In this document: in pieces, positions 48,188 to 57,615 of the stretch
Layout: every line of letters starts with the position of its first letter
Position numbering within the stretch: position 1 is the stretch's first letter
Assembly (NCBI RefSeq): GCF_001552275.1
Contig: NZ_BCQW01000012.1
Span: 33,058-97,057, forward strand
Direction: 5' to 3'
Source: Amphibacillus sediminis NBRC 103570
Lineage (GTDB): Bacteria; Bacillota; Bacilli; Bacillales; Amphibacillaceae
Length of the DNA stretch: 64,000 bases
Notes under the pieces: model-generated
The model's input: only the letters and a program-made list of their open reading frames with translations
Databases searched by the model: none
What the model was told of the DNA's origin: nothing
Made by a program: the position numbers and the translations under genes

Positions 48188-48463
48188 ATGAAATCTACAG
48201 GTATTGTACGTAAAGTTGATGAGTTAGGACGTGTTGTAATTCCTATCGAATTACGCCGTACATTAGGTATTGCAGAAAAAGATGCTTTGGAGATTTATGT
48301 AGATGATGAACGTATTATTCTTCAAAAATATAAGCCAAGCATGACTTGCCAAATTACTGGAGAAATTTCTGATGATAACTTATCACTTGCTGATGGTAAG
48401 CTTGTTTTAAGCCCTGAAGGTGCTAAAGCTTTAATTGAGGAAATCAATAAAGCGCTAAGCTAA
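48188..48463 (+). CDS. abrB: Transition-state regulator AbrB
   Basis: 91 residues. The swapped-hairpin DNA-binding domain is KSTGIVRKVDELGRVVIPIELRRTLGI with the conserved arginines, followed by a multimerisation domain. AbrB represses many stationary-phase genes, including spoVG. It has an AAAGGGGAG ribosome site and a single-gene transcription unit, the only gene on the plus strand between 21.4 kb and the right end, as in B. subtilis. Confidence 0.96.
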   Translation: MKSTGIVRKVDELGRVVIPIELRRTLGIAEKDALEIYVDDERIILQKYKPSMTCQITGEISDDNLSLADGKLVLSPEGAKALIEEINKALS

Positions 48464-48532
48464 TTCATTTTACGGCACATTCAGGTAGCGCCACTTTTGC
48501 ATCAATGGCGTTCTAACCATAAATTGCATAGT

Positions 48533-48576
48533 AAAAAAAGAAGGGTAACCCAATCATACCGGTACCCTTCTTTTTA
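48533..48576 (+). terminator. Terminator after abrB
   Basis: GAAGGGTA-ACC / GGTACCCTTC stem with A and T runs, so it may also serve the minus strand (rsmI). Confidence 0.85.
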
Positions 48577-48663
48577 ATTTCTTAATCGCCTCTGTCAATG
48601 CCTGATGTTGAAGTTGTCTACTAACCAATCAAACCTGTTTCTTAATTTATCGCAAACACTTTT

Positions 48664-49539
48664 CTATTCAACGTGATAGCTTTGGTAAACATCACGCTTA
48701 CTTATCTTTCTGTCTTCTGCTACCTGTTTTATTGCCATCTTACTAGATAGCTGATCTTTCTCAATGTAGTAATCCACATGCTGATTGATCGTTAGCTTTT
48801 CCCACCACGCCTCTTCTTGATTATCCGACTCCTCAGGGTTACCTTCAATAACAATGCAAAACTCACCTTTAATCGTTCCAGTTTTAGTCCAATTCATTAC
48901 TTCTTCTATAGTACCTCGAACGTACTCTTCAAATCGTTTCGTTAATTCCCGAGCAATAGCTATTTGACGATTGCCTAAATAAAAATGGATGTCTTCAAGG
49001 GTTTCTGTTAGACGATAAGGTGATTCGTAGAGGATTACTGTACTGTTTTGTCGTTGTAATCGCTGCAAAGCTCGTTTTCTTTCTTTATTTTTCCGTGGTA
49101 AAAAGCCAAAGAAATAAAACTGATCCGTTGCTAATCCTGAACCTACCAACGCACATAAGGCAGCGTTAGCACCTGGTAAAACGACTACAGAAAGCTCTTC
49201 GGCCAAGACTGCCTGAATCAAAGGTGCTCCAGGGTCTGAAATTGCTGGCATACCAGCGTCACTAACTAAAGCAACATCCTTCCCATTTTTAAGCTGTGAA
49301 ATTAAATGAGCTACTCTACTATCTTGACTATGCTCATGATAGCTTACCATTGAACAATGGATATCGAAATGGGTTAGTAGTTTCTTAGTGTTTCGTGTAT
49401 CTTCTGCTGCGATAAGATCAACACTTTTCAGTGTATTTAAGCCTCTTATTGTAATATCCTCTAAATTTCCAATCGGTGTTGGTACAACATACAATATTCC
49501 TGCAGGACCTTTGTCCTCAAAGCTTTTCTGTTTATTCAC
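48664..49539 (-). CDS. rsmI: 16S rRNA 2'-O-methyltransferase RsmI
   Basis: 291 residues. Tetrapyrrole-methylase fold with LYVVPTPIGNLEDITIRGL, IAAEDTRNTKKLL, LVSDAGMPAISDPGAPL and GFLPRKNKER. It methylates the ribose of C1402 in 16S rRNA. It overlaps yazA by 8 bp in a trmN6-yazA-rsmI run. Confidence 0.96.
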   Translation of the reverse strand: MNKQKSFEDKGPAGILYVVPTPIGNLEDITIRGLNTLKSVDLIAAEDTRNTKKLLTHFDIHCSMVSYHEHSQDSRVAHLISQLKNGKDVALVSDAGMPAISDPGAPLIQAVLAEELSVVVLPGANAALCALVGSGLATDQFYFFGFLPRKNKERKRALQRLQRQNSTVILYESPYRLTETLEDIHFYLGNRQIAIARELTKRFEEYVRGTIEEVMNWTKTGTIKGEFCIVIEGNPEESDNQEEAWWEKLTINQHVDYYIEKDQLSSKMAIKQVAEDRKISKRDVYQSYHVE

Positions 49540-49807
49540 TTATGATCGCCTTCTTTTCCTGATCAATTAACTGTATTTTTTTCTGCTTACTTAATTGCTT
49601 AATTTGGTATTCCATTTGCATCGCCGCTTCTTTAGTCGCAAACACTCTTTTGAAGCGTAATATAAATGGGCCACGTCCTCGCGTATACTTAGCTCCTTTA
49701 CCCTGCTCATGCATTTTTAATCGGTTGGCCAAATTATTGGTATAGCCTGTATAAAGGGAGCCGTCTTTACACTCTAAAATATAAACCACATGTTCAATAG
49801 CCACCAT
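49532..49807 (-). CDS. yazA: GIY-YIG domain protein YazA
   Basis: 91 residues. GIY-YIG nuclease core: VYILECKDGSLYTGYTNNLANRLKMHEQGKGAKYTRGR with both conserved tyrosines and the arginine, followed by KEAAMQMEYQIKQLSK with the catalytic glutamate. UvrC-like fold; the cellular substrate is unknown. It overlaps trmN6 by 14 bp. Confidence 0.94.
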   Translation of the reverse strand: MVAIEHVVYILECKDGSLYTGYTNNLANRLKMHEQGKGAKYTRGRGPFILRFKRVFATKEAAMQMEYQIKQLSKQKKIQLIDQEKKAIISE

Positions 49808-50537
49808 TGTTCAACTCCTCAGTATAGGTTCCATCATGATTAAAGACATATAATGGAGGCAATAGCTTCAGGTCGGGTTTTCCATCTCGAATTGCTTCTA
49901 TAAGTAGGATATTAGCTTCTTTCCCTTGTTTGGGATAGACAAATCGCATCCGTTTGGGCTCAAGTTTATATTCTCGCATACATGTTAAAATATCGGTAAG
50001 ACGTCCAGGACGATGAACCATAGCCACTTTACCACCTGATTTCACTAGCTTGCTTGCGACTTGAATGACATCATCCAGCGTCGCCATTACTTCATGTCTT
50101 GCAATGGTCAAGTAATCATTTTTATTCAGGTGATTAGGATGACTCGTTTGAAAGTATGGTGGGTTGACTGTAACTAAATCAAATTTACGATTACCAAATT
50201 TGTTAGGCATATCTATAATATCGCCATGAATCATCGTAATCTGGCCAGCTTTGTTGTTATATTCAATACTTCTAACTGCCATATCATATAATCGTTCTTG
50301 AATTTCAACACCGGTAATCGATACAGCGTTATCGACCTCTCGACTAATTAATAACGGAATGACACCATTTCCTGTACATAAATCAATAATCTTACCTCTT
50401 TTTAATGGAATCGATGCAAAGTTAGCTAACAGAACAGCATCAATAGAATAGGAAAAAACAGTCGGACTCTGAATAATCTGCATCGATTCATCAGTAAATA
50501 AAAAATCTAATCTTTCATCATCTCGTAATGTTACCAT
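49794..50537 (-). CDS. trmN6: tRNA1(Val) adenine-N6 methyltransferase TrmN6 (YabB)
   Basis: 247 residues from the ATG at 50537, chosen for GGAGG seven bases upstream. SAM site IIDLCTGNGVIPLLIS and the amino-methyltransferase motif NPPYF. The family methylates A37 of tRNA-Val. It starts the three-gene run with yazA and rsmI. The stretch upstream to yabA holds a short gene remnant and a family A repeat. Confidence 0.93.
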   Translation of the reverse strand: MVTLRDDERLDFLFTDESMQIIQSPTVFSYSIDAVLLANFASIPLKRGKIIDLCTGNGVIPLLISREVDNAVSITGVEIQERLYDMAVRSIEYNNKAGQITMIHGDIIDMPNKFGNRKFDLVTVNPPYFQTSHPNHLNKNDYLTIARHEVMATLDDVIQVASKLVKSGGKVAMVHRPGRLTDILTCMREYKLEPKRMRFVYPKQGKEANILLIEAIRDGKPDLKLLPPLYVFNHDGTYTEELNNGGY

Positions 50538-50705
50538 TAAAAACCTCCAAAGCTTGCTCTCTACTTCTAGGAAACACATGTGTATATAACTATCTCGATC
50601 ATTCTTTTAAAGATATCCAAAAATAGCGATGAAGTCAAACCCTCCCTCTTTTGTCCAGGTAACAAGCGAGGTGATTGATAGCTATCAAATATTAGCTATC
50701 AAATA

Positions 50706-50906
50706 TTAGCACCTAATAAGAAAGAATACACTTGTCGCGATCAGAGCAAATAGACACCAGCTTAATAATAGCACTAAGGCAGCTACACCCTTGTGCTGGT
50801 CAAAAAGATCACAAATCATAACCCTGCCAACGTCTTTCAGATTAATTAAAGCTTGGTTAGCACCATGCCCTATGGCGAAAGCTTTCTTCTTATACCGATA
50901 GAAAAG
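50706..50906 (-). pseudogene. Possible remnant of a single-pass membrane protein
   Basis: A frame of about 66 codons without a proper start reads YRYKKKAFAIGHGANQ, LINLKDVGRVMICDLFDQH, then the helix ALVLLLSWCLFALIATSVFF. It ends at TAA. An internal ATG gives 37 residues, but its ribosome site is weak. Charge and helix layout look protein-like, but I recognise no family, so chance coding is possible. Confidence 0.25.
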
Positions 50907-50925
50907 TTATCCGTTATTAAAGTGA

Positions 50926-50978
50926 AAAAAGACTGACATTTTAGATTTATCATCTTAAATGTTCAGCCTCTTTTTTTC
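50926..50978 (-). terminator. Probable terminator after yabA
   Basis: An imperfect long hairpin with A run on one side and T run on the other (AAAAAAGACTGACATTTTAGA against TCTTAAATGTTCAGCCTCTTTT). It lies beyond the family A repeat that follows yabA. Confidence 0.55.
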
Positions 50979-50987
50979 TATAAGATC

Positions 50988-51219
50988 AAGTGAAACTACG
51001 TTCAGCAGGGGTTTCGACGCATAGGGTATGCTCGTGAAGACGGCGCGAACTTAGTCGGCTTCCTCTCTCCCCCACTGAACGTGAGTTGAACCAATCGAGC
51101 CGTTACTGGCTGTTGGATCTCCCGCTTAGACTTGTTCCCTTATTTCTTGAACTGGGAGTCTTACAAAAGCCCTTCGATGGGGCGAGTAATCGCAGCCCCA
51201 GCTAGTTAATTGCGATAAA
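50988..51219 (+). repeat. Family A dispersed repeat, copy 5
   Basis: 232 bp with family ends and the 3' hairpin TGGGGC-GA-GTAA-TC-GCAGCCCCA complete. The long loop lacks the GCGACA/TGTCGC hairpin. It ends exactly at the yabA stop codon and is followed, away from yabA, by the terminator. Confidence 0.82.
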
Positions 51220-51576
51220 CTATTTACTTTGTTTATTTAAAAATAACAAGCAAAATAAACAATCTTCATCTTGTCTCGGACTACCAAAATGGACATTACA
51301 AATATGGAAGCCTTCTTCATAAAGGCGGGCTAAGTTGTCATAGCCTTCTCCTATTGCAGCATTTTCTGCCGTAGTCTGTTCAGATAATTCACCAGTCGTA
51401 TCCGTTTCATGCTCTAGCCGTTTTCGCAAATGATGATTTTCAAGTGATAAACGGTGATTTTCTTCCAACACTTCACCTAAACGGGATTTCAAATCGCCTA
51501 ACTGTTGGTAAAGTTGACCGATCTGTTCTTCCATATCAGATACTTGTTCGAACACTTCCTTTTTATTCATGTTCAC
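51220..51576 (-). CDS. yabA: Replication initiation control protein YabA
   Basis: 118 residues. An N-terminal leucine-rich coiled coil (1-60, tetramer-forming) is linked to a C-terminal zinc domain with HICNVHFG and [11 protein letters not shown] giving the His/Cys ligands. YabA binds DnaA and DnaN and limits replication initiation. It follows ricT by 15 bp, as in B. subtilis. Confidence 0.94.
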   Translation of the reverse strand: MNMNKKEVFEQVSDMEEQIGQLYQQLGDLKSRLGEVLEENHRLSLENHHLRKRLEHETDTTGELSEQTTAENAAIGEGYDNLARLYEEGFHICNVHFGSPRQDEDCLFCLLFLNKQSK

Positions 51577-51591
51577 GTCACTTCCACCTCA

Positions 51592-52419
51592 TCACTCTGT
51601 GGTTTGCAAATTCACGACACCGTGATCAATTAATTCATCCAATGTATATTCGATCACACGCTCTTTTTCGATAATTTCGACCTGAATAACACGCTCTAAT
51701 ATATTCAAGCCCACTACTTTTCCTTTGCCTACAGGTGTATTCATGCTTTCACCTAAATCTGGAAGCTGTCTCTTTGCCGATTCATAATCGTCATTTTCAT
51801 ATTTTAGACAACACATTAATCGACCACATAAGCCAGATATTTTAGCAGGGTTCAAGGATAGATTTTGATCCTTTGCCATTTTGATTGAAACAGGTTCAAA
51901 ATCGCCCAAAAAGGTAGAACAGCATAACATTCGACCGCAAGGACCAATACCGCCAAGCAGTTTGGCTTCATCACGCACACCAATTTGCCGAAGCTCTATC
52001 CTTGTTTTAAACACAGCAGCTAGATCCTTTACAAGGTTGCGAAAATCAACACGACCATCAGCTGTAAAATAGAAAATTACTTTATTACGGTCAAAGGTAT
52101 ACTCGACATCAACGAGATTCATCTCTAATTGATGTTCAACAATCTTCTCAGAGCATACCTGATAAGCCTTTGCTGCACTTTCTTGATTCTCAGTAACAGC
52201 TAGCTTGTCCTTTGTCGTTGCCATCCGAATCACTTTTTTAAGGGGCAGAACGACATCCTCTTCGTCTACTAATTTGTTTGCAATAACAACCTTCCCAAAC
52301 TCTATACCTCTAGCTGTCTCGACGATAACATATTCATCCAAATCAATTTTAAATTGATCGGGATCAAAGTAATATATCTTACCCGCTTTTTTAAAGCGGA
52401 CACCTATAACTTCTATCAT
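51592..52419 (-). CDS. ricT: RicT (YaaT), PSP1-domain regulator
   Basis: 275 residues from the ATG at 52419 (AGAGGTG upstream; a GTG three codons earlier is inside that site). The cysteine cluster is seen in GPCGRMLCC and LCGRLMCCLKYE, which with RicA and RicF binds iron-sulfur clusters. It works with RNase Y in mRNA processing and with Spo0A phosphorelay, biofilm and competence control. It lies between holB and yabA. Confidence 0.95.
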   Translation of the reverse strand: MIEVIGVRFKKAGKIYYFDPDQFKIDLDEYVIVETARGIEFGKVVIANKLVDEEDVVLPLKKVIRMATTKDKLAVTENQESAAKAYQVCSEKIVEHQLEMNLVDVEYTFDRNKVIFYFTADGRVDFRNLVKDLAAVFKTRIELRQIGVRDEAKLLGGIGPCGRMLCCSTFLGDFEPVSIKMAKDQNLSLNPAKISGLCGRLMCCLKYENDDYESAKRQLPDLGESMNTPVGKGKVVGLNILERVIQVEIIEKERVIEYTLDELIDHGVVNLQTTE

Positions 52420-52424
52420 TATGA

Positions 52425-53411
52425 TCACCTCTGCATTTGCAGTGTTAATTGCTCCATAACTAGAGTAGGATGAACATTTTGATCAATTAGTTTTCTTGCT
52501 TCCATAATAGCATAAAGGATCTCTGTAATATCATATCTTGTCCAATACCGTAGACTGGCTTCAAGCTCAGTTAAATACGACTGAAAAACAACTAAGTCTG
52601 ACTCTTCAAGCTGAAGATAGATAAGATCTTTAAACCAATAGATTAACAGGTCCAAACCTAAAAATAATTGATCACGATCAGAAAAATGACTGATCCATTG
52701 CTTCTGAATAAAAAGCAATGCCTCCTCTTGCTTAGTACGAAGCACTTCTATTAATTGTACCACTAACTTTCTTGCTTGCGCAAACCACTCATCTTGATTT
52801 AATGCACGAGCTGCTGCTAAGTTTTGTGTTATCATAGCGAAAACACGTGCATTATCAGGGGTTATACCATCAGATTCTAGCTGGGTTTGTATTTGCTCGA
52901 TCGCAAGAGGACGCAATGAAATGATTTGACATCTTGATTTTATTGTATCTAAAATACCCTGACCATTTTCCGTCATTAAAATAGCCGTCGTCTGCCTACT
53001 CGGTTCTTCTAAAAACTTCAGAAGACGATTAGCTGCGTTAGTTGTCATGCGATCAGCGTTAGATATGAGATAGACTTTTTGTTTTGATTCGAGGCCTGTG
53101 TAAGTAAATTCTTTTTGTAAATAGGCGATCTGTTCTTTCTTGATTGAAGCACCATCGGGTTTTATCCAATGGACATCAGGGTGGTTCCCGGAATCAATCC
53201 GGTTACAATCTTTACAATTATTACAAGGTTCACCATTAACCCTATGTTGACAAAATAAGCTTTTAGCCAATAGTGTTGCTATTTCTGCTTTTCCCGTCCC
53301 TTTATCTCCCTGAATCAAGTAAGCGTGTGAAACTCTCTCTCTCATAAGCATCTGCTTTATAATTTTAATTGCAATTGGCTGTTTATCTATTAGATCATTC
53401 CAATTTTTCAT
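52425..53411 (-). CDS. holB: DNA polymerase III delta' subunit HolB
   Basis: 328 residues from the ATG at 53411 (MKNWNDLIDKQPIA); the upstream in-frame start at 53450 has no better ribosome site. AAA+ fold with GDKGTGKAEIATLLAK, the zinc site CQHRVNGEPCNNCKDC and the sensor region NRLLKFLEEPSRQT. It is part of the clamp loader. It ends just before the ricT start. Confidence 0.93.
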   Translation of the reverse strand: MKNWNDLIDKQPIAIKIIKQMLMRERVSHAYLIQGDKGTGKAEIATLLAKSLFCQHRVNGEPCNNCKDCNRIDSGNHPDVHWIKPDGASIKKEQIAYLQKEFTYTGLESKQKVYLISNADRMTTNAANRLLKFLEEPSRQTTAILMTENGQGILDTIKSRCQIISLRPLAIEQIQTQLESDGITPDNARVFAMITQNLAAARALNQDEWFAQARKLVVQLIEVLRTKQEEALLFIQKQWISHFSDRDQLFLGLDLLIYWFKDLIYLQLEESDLVVFQSYLTELEASLRYWTRYDITEILYAIMEARKLIDQNVHPTLVMEQLTLQMQR

Positions 53412-53654
53412 ATCCAACAACACCCTTATCGAATAGCTTGAATAAGCCATATCGCTTTTTTACTTGCCTTGTTGCCTGTCCGAATAGAATTAAATCAAGC
53501 ATTTATCAAAAAACTGGAACAGCACAAATAACTTACTAAGTCATTTGTGTTGAATTGATAGCAAACTAACTACCGACCTTTTCTAGATAGAGAGAGGGAA
53601 TATTCTTGCCACGTCAGTTTCACTTAACACAGAAAAAACGACACAAAGCTGATA

Positions 53655-53674
53655 GGGCAAGCCTAAGCTTGCCC
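53655..53674. other. Small palindromic hairpin without a T run
   Basis: GGGCAAGC-CTAA-GCTTGCCC: an 8-bp perfect stem between holB and the family B copy. It may be a weak terminator after yaaR, but it has no T run. Confidence 0.35.
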
Positions 53675-53700
53675 ATTCCAAATCTCTCCATGTTTACTAT

Positions 53701-53886
53701 CAAATGTGCCTTAGCGTATTTGTGCCCAGATTTTTTCATGCTTCGCTCGATAAATTCCGTTGAAAATCTGTGGCATCCGCCGTAGGCTTTAACTTGATTC
53801 AGCCGTAGTTTTACCCCACTGAATATAAATAGGCATTCATCGCACCATTTATAGGAGAGGAGACGTCTGCTGAATAAAGTTAAATC
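53701..53886 (-). repeat. Family B dispersed repeat, copy 4
   Basis: Inverted orientation. It contains ATTCAGCAGACGTCTCC, GAATGCCTATTT, TTCAGTGGGGT, GCTGAATCAAGTTAAAGCC, GGCGGATGCCACAGATTTTCAA and GCACAAATACGC. The long-range stem has one mismatch relative to copies 3 and 5. It sits just after the yaaR stop. Confidence 0.8.
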
Positions 53887-53936
53887 AATTAGTCCAGTTT
53901 CTCTTGCTTTTCCTATATTTTAGCATTTATCGTCAA

Positions 53937-54377
53937 TTAAGAATACAAATTAATCAATAAGCCTTTAATTTCTCCAATTACTCCTAGTAAATCAACTGTT
54001 CGCTTCTCTTGCTCTAGGATAGCTTCGGTTAATGTTAATAGCTTCTCATCAATTTGTTTAACAATAGTCAAGCGTCGACTACCACCATCCATGGTAAAGC
54101 TATGTGAATGAGATAAATCTAATCCATATCCAACAGCCTCTTTAACAAAGTTTTTAACTAGCCGCTTAAATTTAGCTAGCTCACGAATCGAGCGATATCG
54201 CTTCAATCGTTCTCCTTGGGCAGTGATACCCTGCAATAATTGTTCAATTTCTGTACTTTGAAGCTTTTGTGCTTGAATCGCAACCGCCTCATCAAAGCTT
54301 ATTCCTTTGGTTGGCAAGGGTTGCGTATTTAATTTAGTGGTATCTATCTGAGCTCGGATCTCTTTATTGATTTTCAA
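53937..54377 (-). CDS. yaaR: DUF327 family protein YaaR
   Basis: 146 residues, mainly helical. Conserved parts are ISFDEAVAIQ, RSIRELAKFKRLVKNFVKEAVGYGLDL and LLGVIGEIKGLLINLY. The function is unknown. It is conserved between darA and holB in Bacilli. Confidence 0.9.
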   Translation of the reverse strand: MKINKEIRAQIDTTKLNTQPLPTKGISFDEAVAIQAQKLQSTEIEQLLQGITAQGERLKRYRSIRELAKFKRLVKNFVKEAVGYGLDLSHSHSFTMDGGSRRLTIVKQIDEKLLTLTEAILEQEKRTVDLLGVIGEIKGLLINLYS

Positions 54378-54420
54378 ATCTTATCTCACCCTTTAGTGTG
54401 TGACAACCTCTTTAGTCACA

Positions 54421-55406
<986 letters not shown>

Positions 55407-55409
55407 TTT

Positions 55410-56840
55410 TTATTCTCCTTTAAAAACAAGGACACCTTTGTCAATGTATGCTTGTTGAAAATTTGTGCGTTGTTTATTTAAGTAAGTAATTAATTCGATA
55501 TGTCGCTTGGTAATACGTTCTCCTTTTTGGATAATAGGAATACCTGGTGGATAAGGAACCACCGCTTCAGCAGCGACTTTATTTTCAGCTGCTTCCCATT
55601 CACAAAAGCTGTATGTGAGCTGACTCATCTGCTGAAAAGAATACTCTAGTTCGAGTCGTTCACCACCAAAATAAATGGGTTTTCTTTTTATTTTAACATG
55701 TTTTTTTGAAAAATTTAATTGTGTTGTTACTTTTTCTACTGCCTCTCTTAACCGCTGATTATCTTGGAAAGGAGCTAAGCCATGACACCAAACGATATGT
55801 TGGTCAGTTGAAAATTCAGGATAAATGGCTTCAGCCTCAAACAGCTCGGTAATTAGCTTAACCGAATAGCCATTCTGAATGTTAATCACAATTTTTAATG
55901 GATCCGAGCCATTAATAGGAAGAACATCCCAATATGGACTTTTTGCTAATATATCTCGTACCTCCATGACAGACTGCTCAATGGATACTATATCGTGATC
56001 AGTAAGCCTAGCTAGGAATTGACGAGCCAAATCCAAGCTGGCCATCATTAAATAGGATGGACTACTCGACTGTAGCATAGTTAAGTAACTCTCAATTTTC
56101 ATTCGATCGACTCTAGTTGAGCCAATATGTAAATAAGCAGTCATGGTCATGGCTGGTGCCATTTTATGAGCAGATTGTACGACGATATCTGCTCCAAGCT
56201 TGACTGCAGAAGGAGGCGTAAAAGCATGATTTAATGAAAAGTGAACGCCATGTGCTTCATCAACAAGTACCACAATACCATGCTGATGAGCATAGTCGAT
56301 TAGTGATTTTAACATAAATGTATCACCAAAATAATCAGGATAGGTAACGATAACTACCTTGATATCCTGGTAATCGTCAATAGCTGCCTTGTACTGTTCG
56401 ATAGTTGGAAAAGTAAACCGATTCGAATTGACATCGTATTGTGGAGTTAAAAAAATAGGGGTCACACCACTTAATTCTAAACCATTCAGAATCGACTTAT
56501 GACAATTCCTTTGGACCAGCACCTGATCATTAGGGTTGCATGTTGCTAATATCATAGCCAAATTCCCAACGGTACTACCACCTACTAAAAAGTGTGTATA
56601 CTTAGCTCCAAACCAATTAGCAGCTAACGCCTGAGCTTCTTTAATAACACCTGTTGGGTTATGTAAATCATCTAAACCAGACAATTCGGTCAAGTCGTAC
56701 TTTAATATCTCTTTAAAATCACTCCAATCATTACTAGGAGTAATAAACCCGTTCTTATGTCCAGGTACATGAAACGAAATTGGATCTTTATATTGAAAAT
56801 GCTTTAATTGATCCCACAATGGCGCTCTAGCATGATTCAT
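55410..56840 (-). CDS. yaaO: Orn/Lys/Arg decarboxylase family protein (YaaO)
   Basis: 476 residues from the ATG at 56840 (AAAGGAGG ten bases upstream; a TTG two codons earlier is also possible). PLP fold type I: FHVPGHKNG near the N-terminus, VDEAHGVHFSLNHAFTPPSAV, and the PLP lysine in VVQSAHKMAPAM. The family decarboxylates basic amino acids for polyamine synthesis; which one is not readable. The order csfB-yaaO-tmk resembles B. subtilis, with xpaC and yaaN missing. Confidence 0.9.
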   Translation of the reverse strand: MNHARAPLWDQLKHFQYKDPISFHVPGHKNGFITPSNDWSDFKEILKYDLTELSGLDDLHNPTGVIKEAQALAANWFGAKYTHFLVGGSTVGNLAMILATCNPNDQVLVQRNCHKSILNGLELSGVTPIFLTPQYDVNSNRFTFPTIEQYKAAIDDYQDIKVVIVTYPDYFGDTFMLKSLIDYAHQHGIVVLVDEAHGVHFSLNHAFTPPSAVKLGADIVVQSAHKMAPAMTMTAYLHIGSTRVDRMKIESYLTMLQSSSPSYLMMASLDLARQFLARLTDHDIVSIEQSVMEVRDILAKSPYWDVLPINGSDPLKIVINIQNGYSVKLITELFEAEAIYPEFSTDQHIVWCHGLAPFQDNQRLREAVEKVTTQLNFSKKHVKIKRKPIYFGGERLELEYSFQQMSQLTYSFCEWEAAENKVAAEAVVPYPPGIPIIQKGERITKRHIELITYLNKQRTNFQQAYIDKGVLVFKGE

Positions 56841-56877
56841 TGACAACAGACCTCCTTTTCTAATGCTATTATATATG

Positions 56878-56914
56878 AAAAAGATCTCGTATTCGATCAA
56901 AAGAATACGAGATT
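56878..56914 (-). terminator. Terminator after csfB (beyond the family B copy)
   Basis: Minus strand ATCTCGTATTC / GAATACGAGAT stem followed by CTTTTTC. Confidence 0.75.
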
Positions 56915-57107
56915 TATCTTCATTTAGCAGAAGTCTCCCACTTCTAAAAGTGGTGAGATGAATGCCTATTTGTCCTTCAGTCAGTGGGGTTCAAACCCCA
57001 GCTGAATCAAGTTAAAGCCACCCGCGGATGCCACAGATTTTCAATGGAAAGTTATCAAGCTTCGCTCGATAAAATCTGAGCGCAAATAGGCCAAGGCGAA
57101 TTAGATT
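56913..57107 (+). repeat. Family B dispersed repeat, copy 5
   Basis: 195 bp, full length. GCCTATTTG / CAAATAGGC long-range stem, CCCACTTCT-AAAA-GTGGTGAG hairpin-like core, GGGGTTCAAACCCC hairpin and TTATCAAGC / GCTCGATAA hairpin are all intact. It reaches to 3 bp from the csfB stop codon; the terminator lies at its other end. Confidence 0.82.
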
Positions 57108-57109
57108 AA

Positions 57110-57283
57110 CTAGCTATTAAGTGTTTGTTGTTGAAGTCGCTTTAACTTATTGACAAAAAATCGATAATTAGGGTCTTCTGGTTCAGTTTGAATGATACTT
57201 ACTTCACAGCTTGGACATATAAAAACATGGTAAACAAAAATTCCTTCTGTTTGATTGGTTTCACAAATACTACATTGATGCAT
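57110..57283 (-). CDS. csfB: Anti-sigma-G factor Gin (CsfB)
   Basis: 57 residues from the ATG at 57283 (GGAGGTGGAGG upstream). Zinc site CSIC and CPSC, then PNYRFFVNKLKRLQ matching the family. Gin blocks sigma-G before engulfment is finished and sigma-E later. Its place upstream of yaaO is conserved. Confidence 0.9.
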   Translation of the reverse strand: MHQCSICETNQTEGIFVYHVFICPSCEVSIIQTEPEDPNYRFFVNKLKRLQQQTLNS

Positions 57284-57554
57284 ATCCTCCACCTCCATTT
57301 TTCTAGTTTGACCAGATTAGGTGAAATCTATACATATATTAAAATAAGATTAGCATACAGTTTCATAATATAGTAGAAATAAATGAGTATTGGATCATTT
57401 CAACAGGCGAAATAGAAGCCAACTGCTATGGATCAAATCACCGTTTAGAAATGGCTATCCTAACATGCTAAAGCGTAACATGAGATTAAGTTTGTTTATT
57501 CTATTTCCTAGAGTTAGTTAAGCCAAATTCATCCCATCAAGTTGTGTAGAAAGG

Positions 57555-57598
57555 AAAAATTGAGACATGCTAAAATTTATTAGCTATGTCTCAATTTC
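57555..57598 (-). terminator. Terminator of the opp operon
   Basis: Minus strand AAATTGAGACATAGCTAA / TTAGCATGTCTCAATTT stem, then TTCC. The stretch 57284-57554 on its other side has no gene. Confidence 0.85.
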
Positions 57599-57615
57599 TT
57601 ACAACTTAATGCTAT

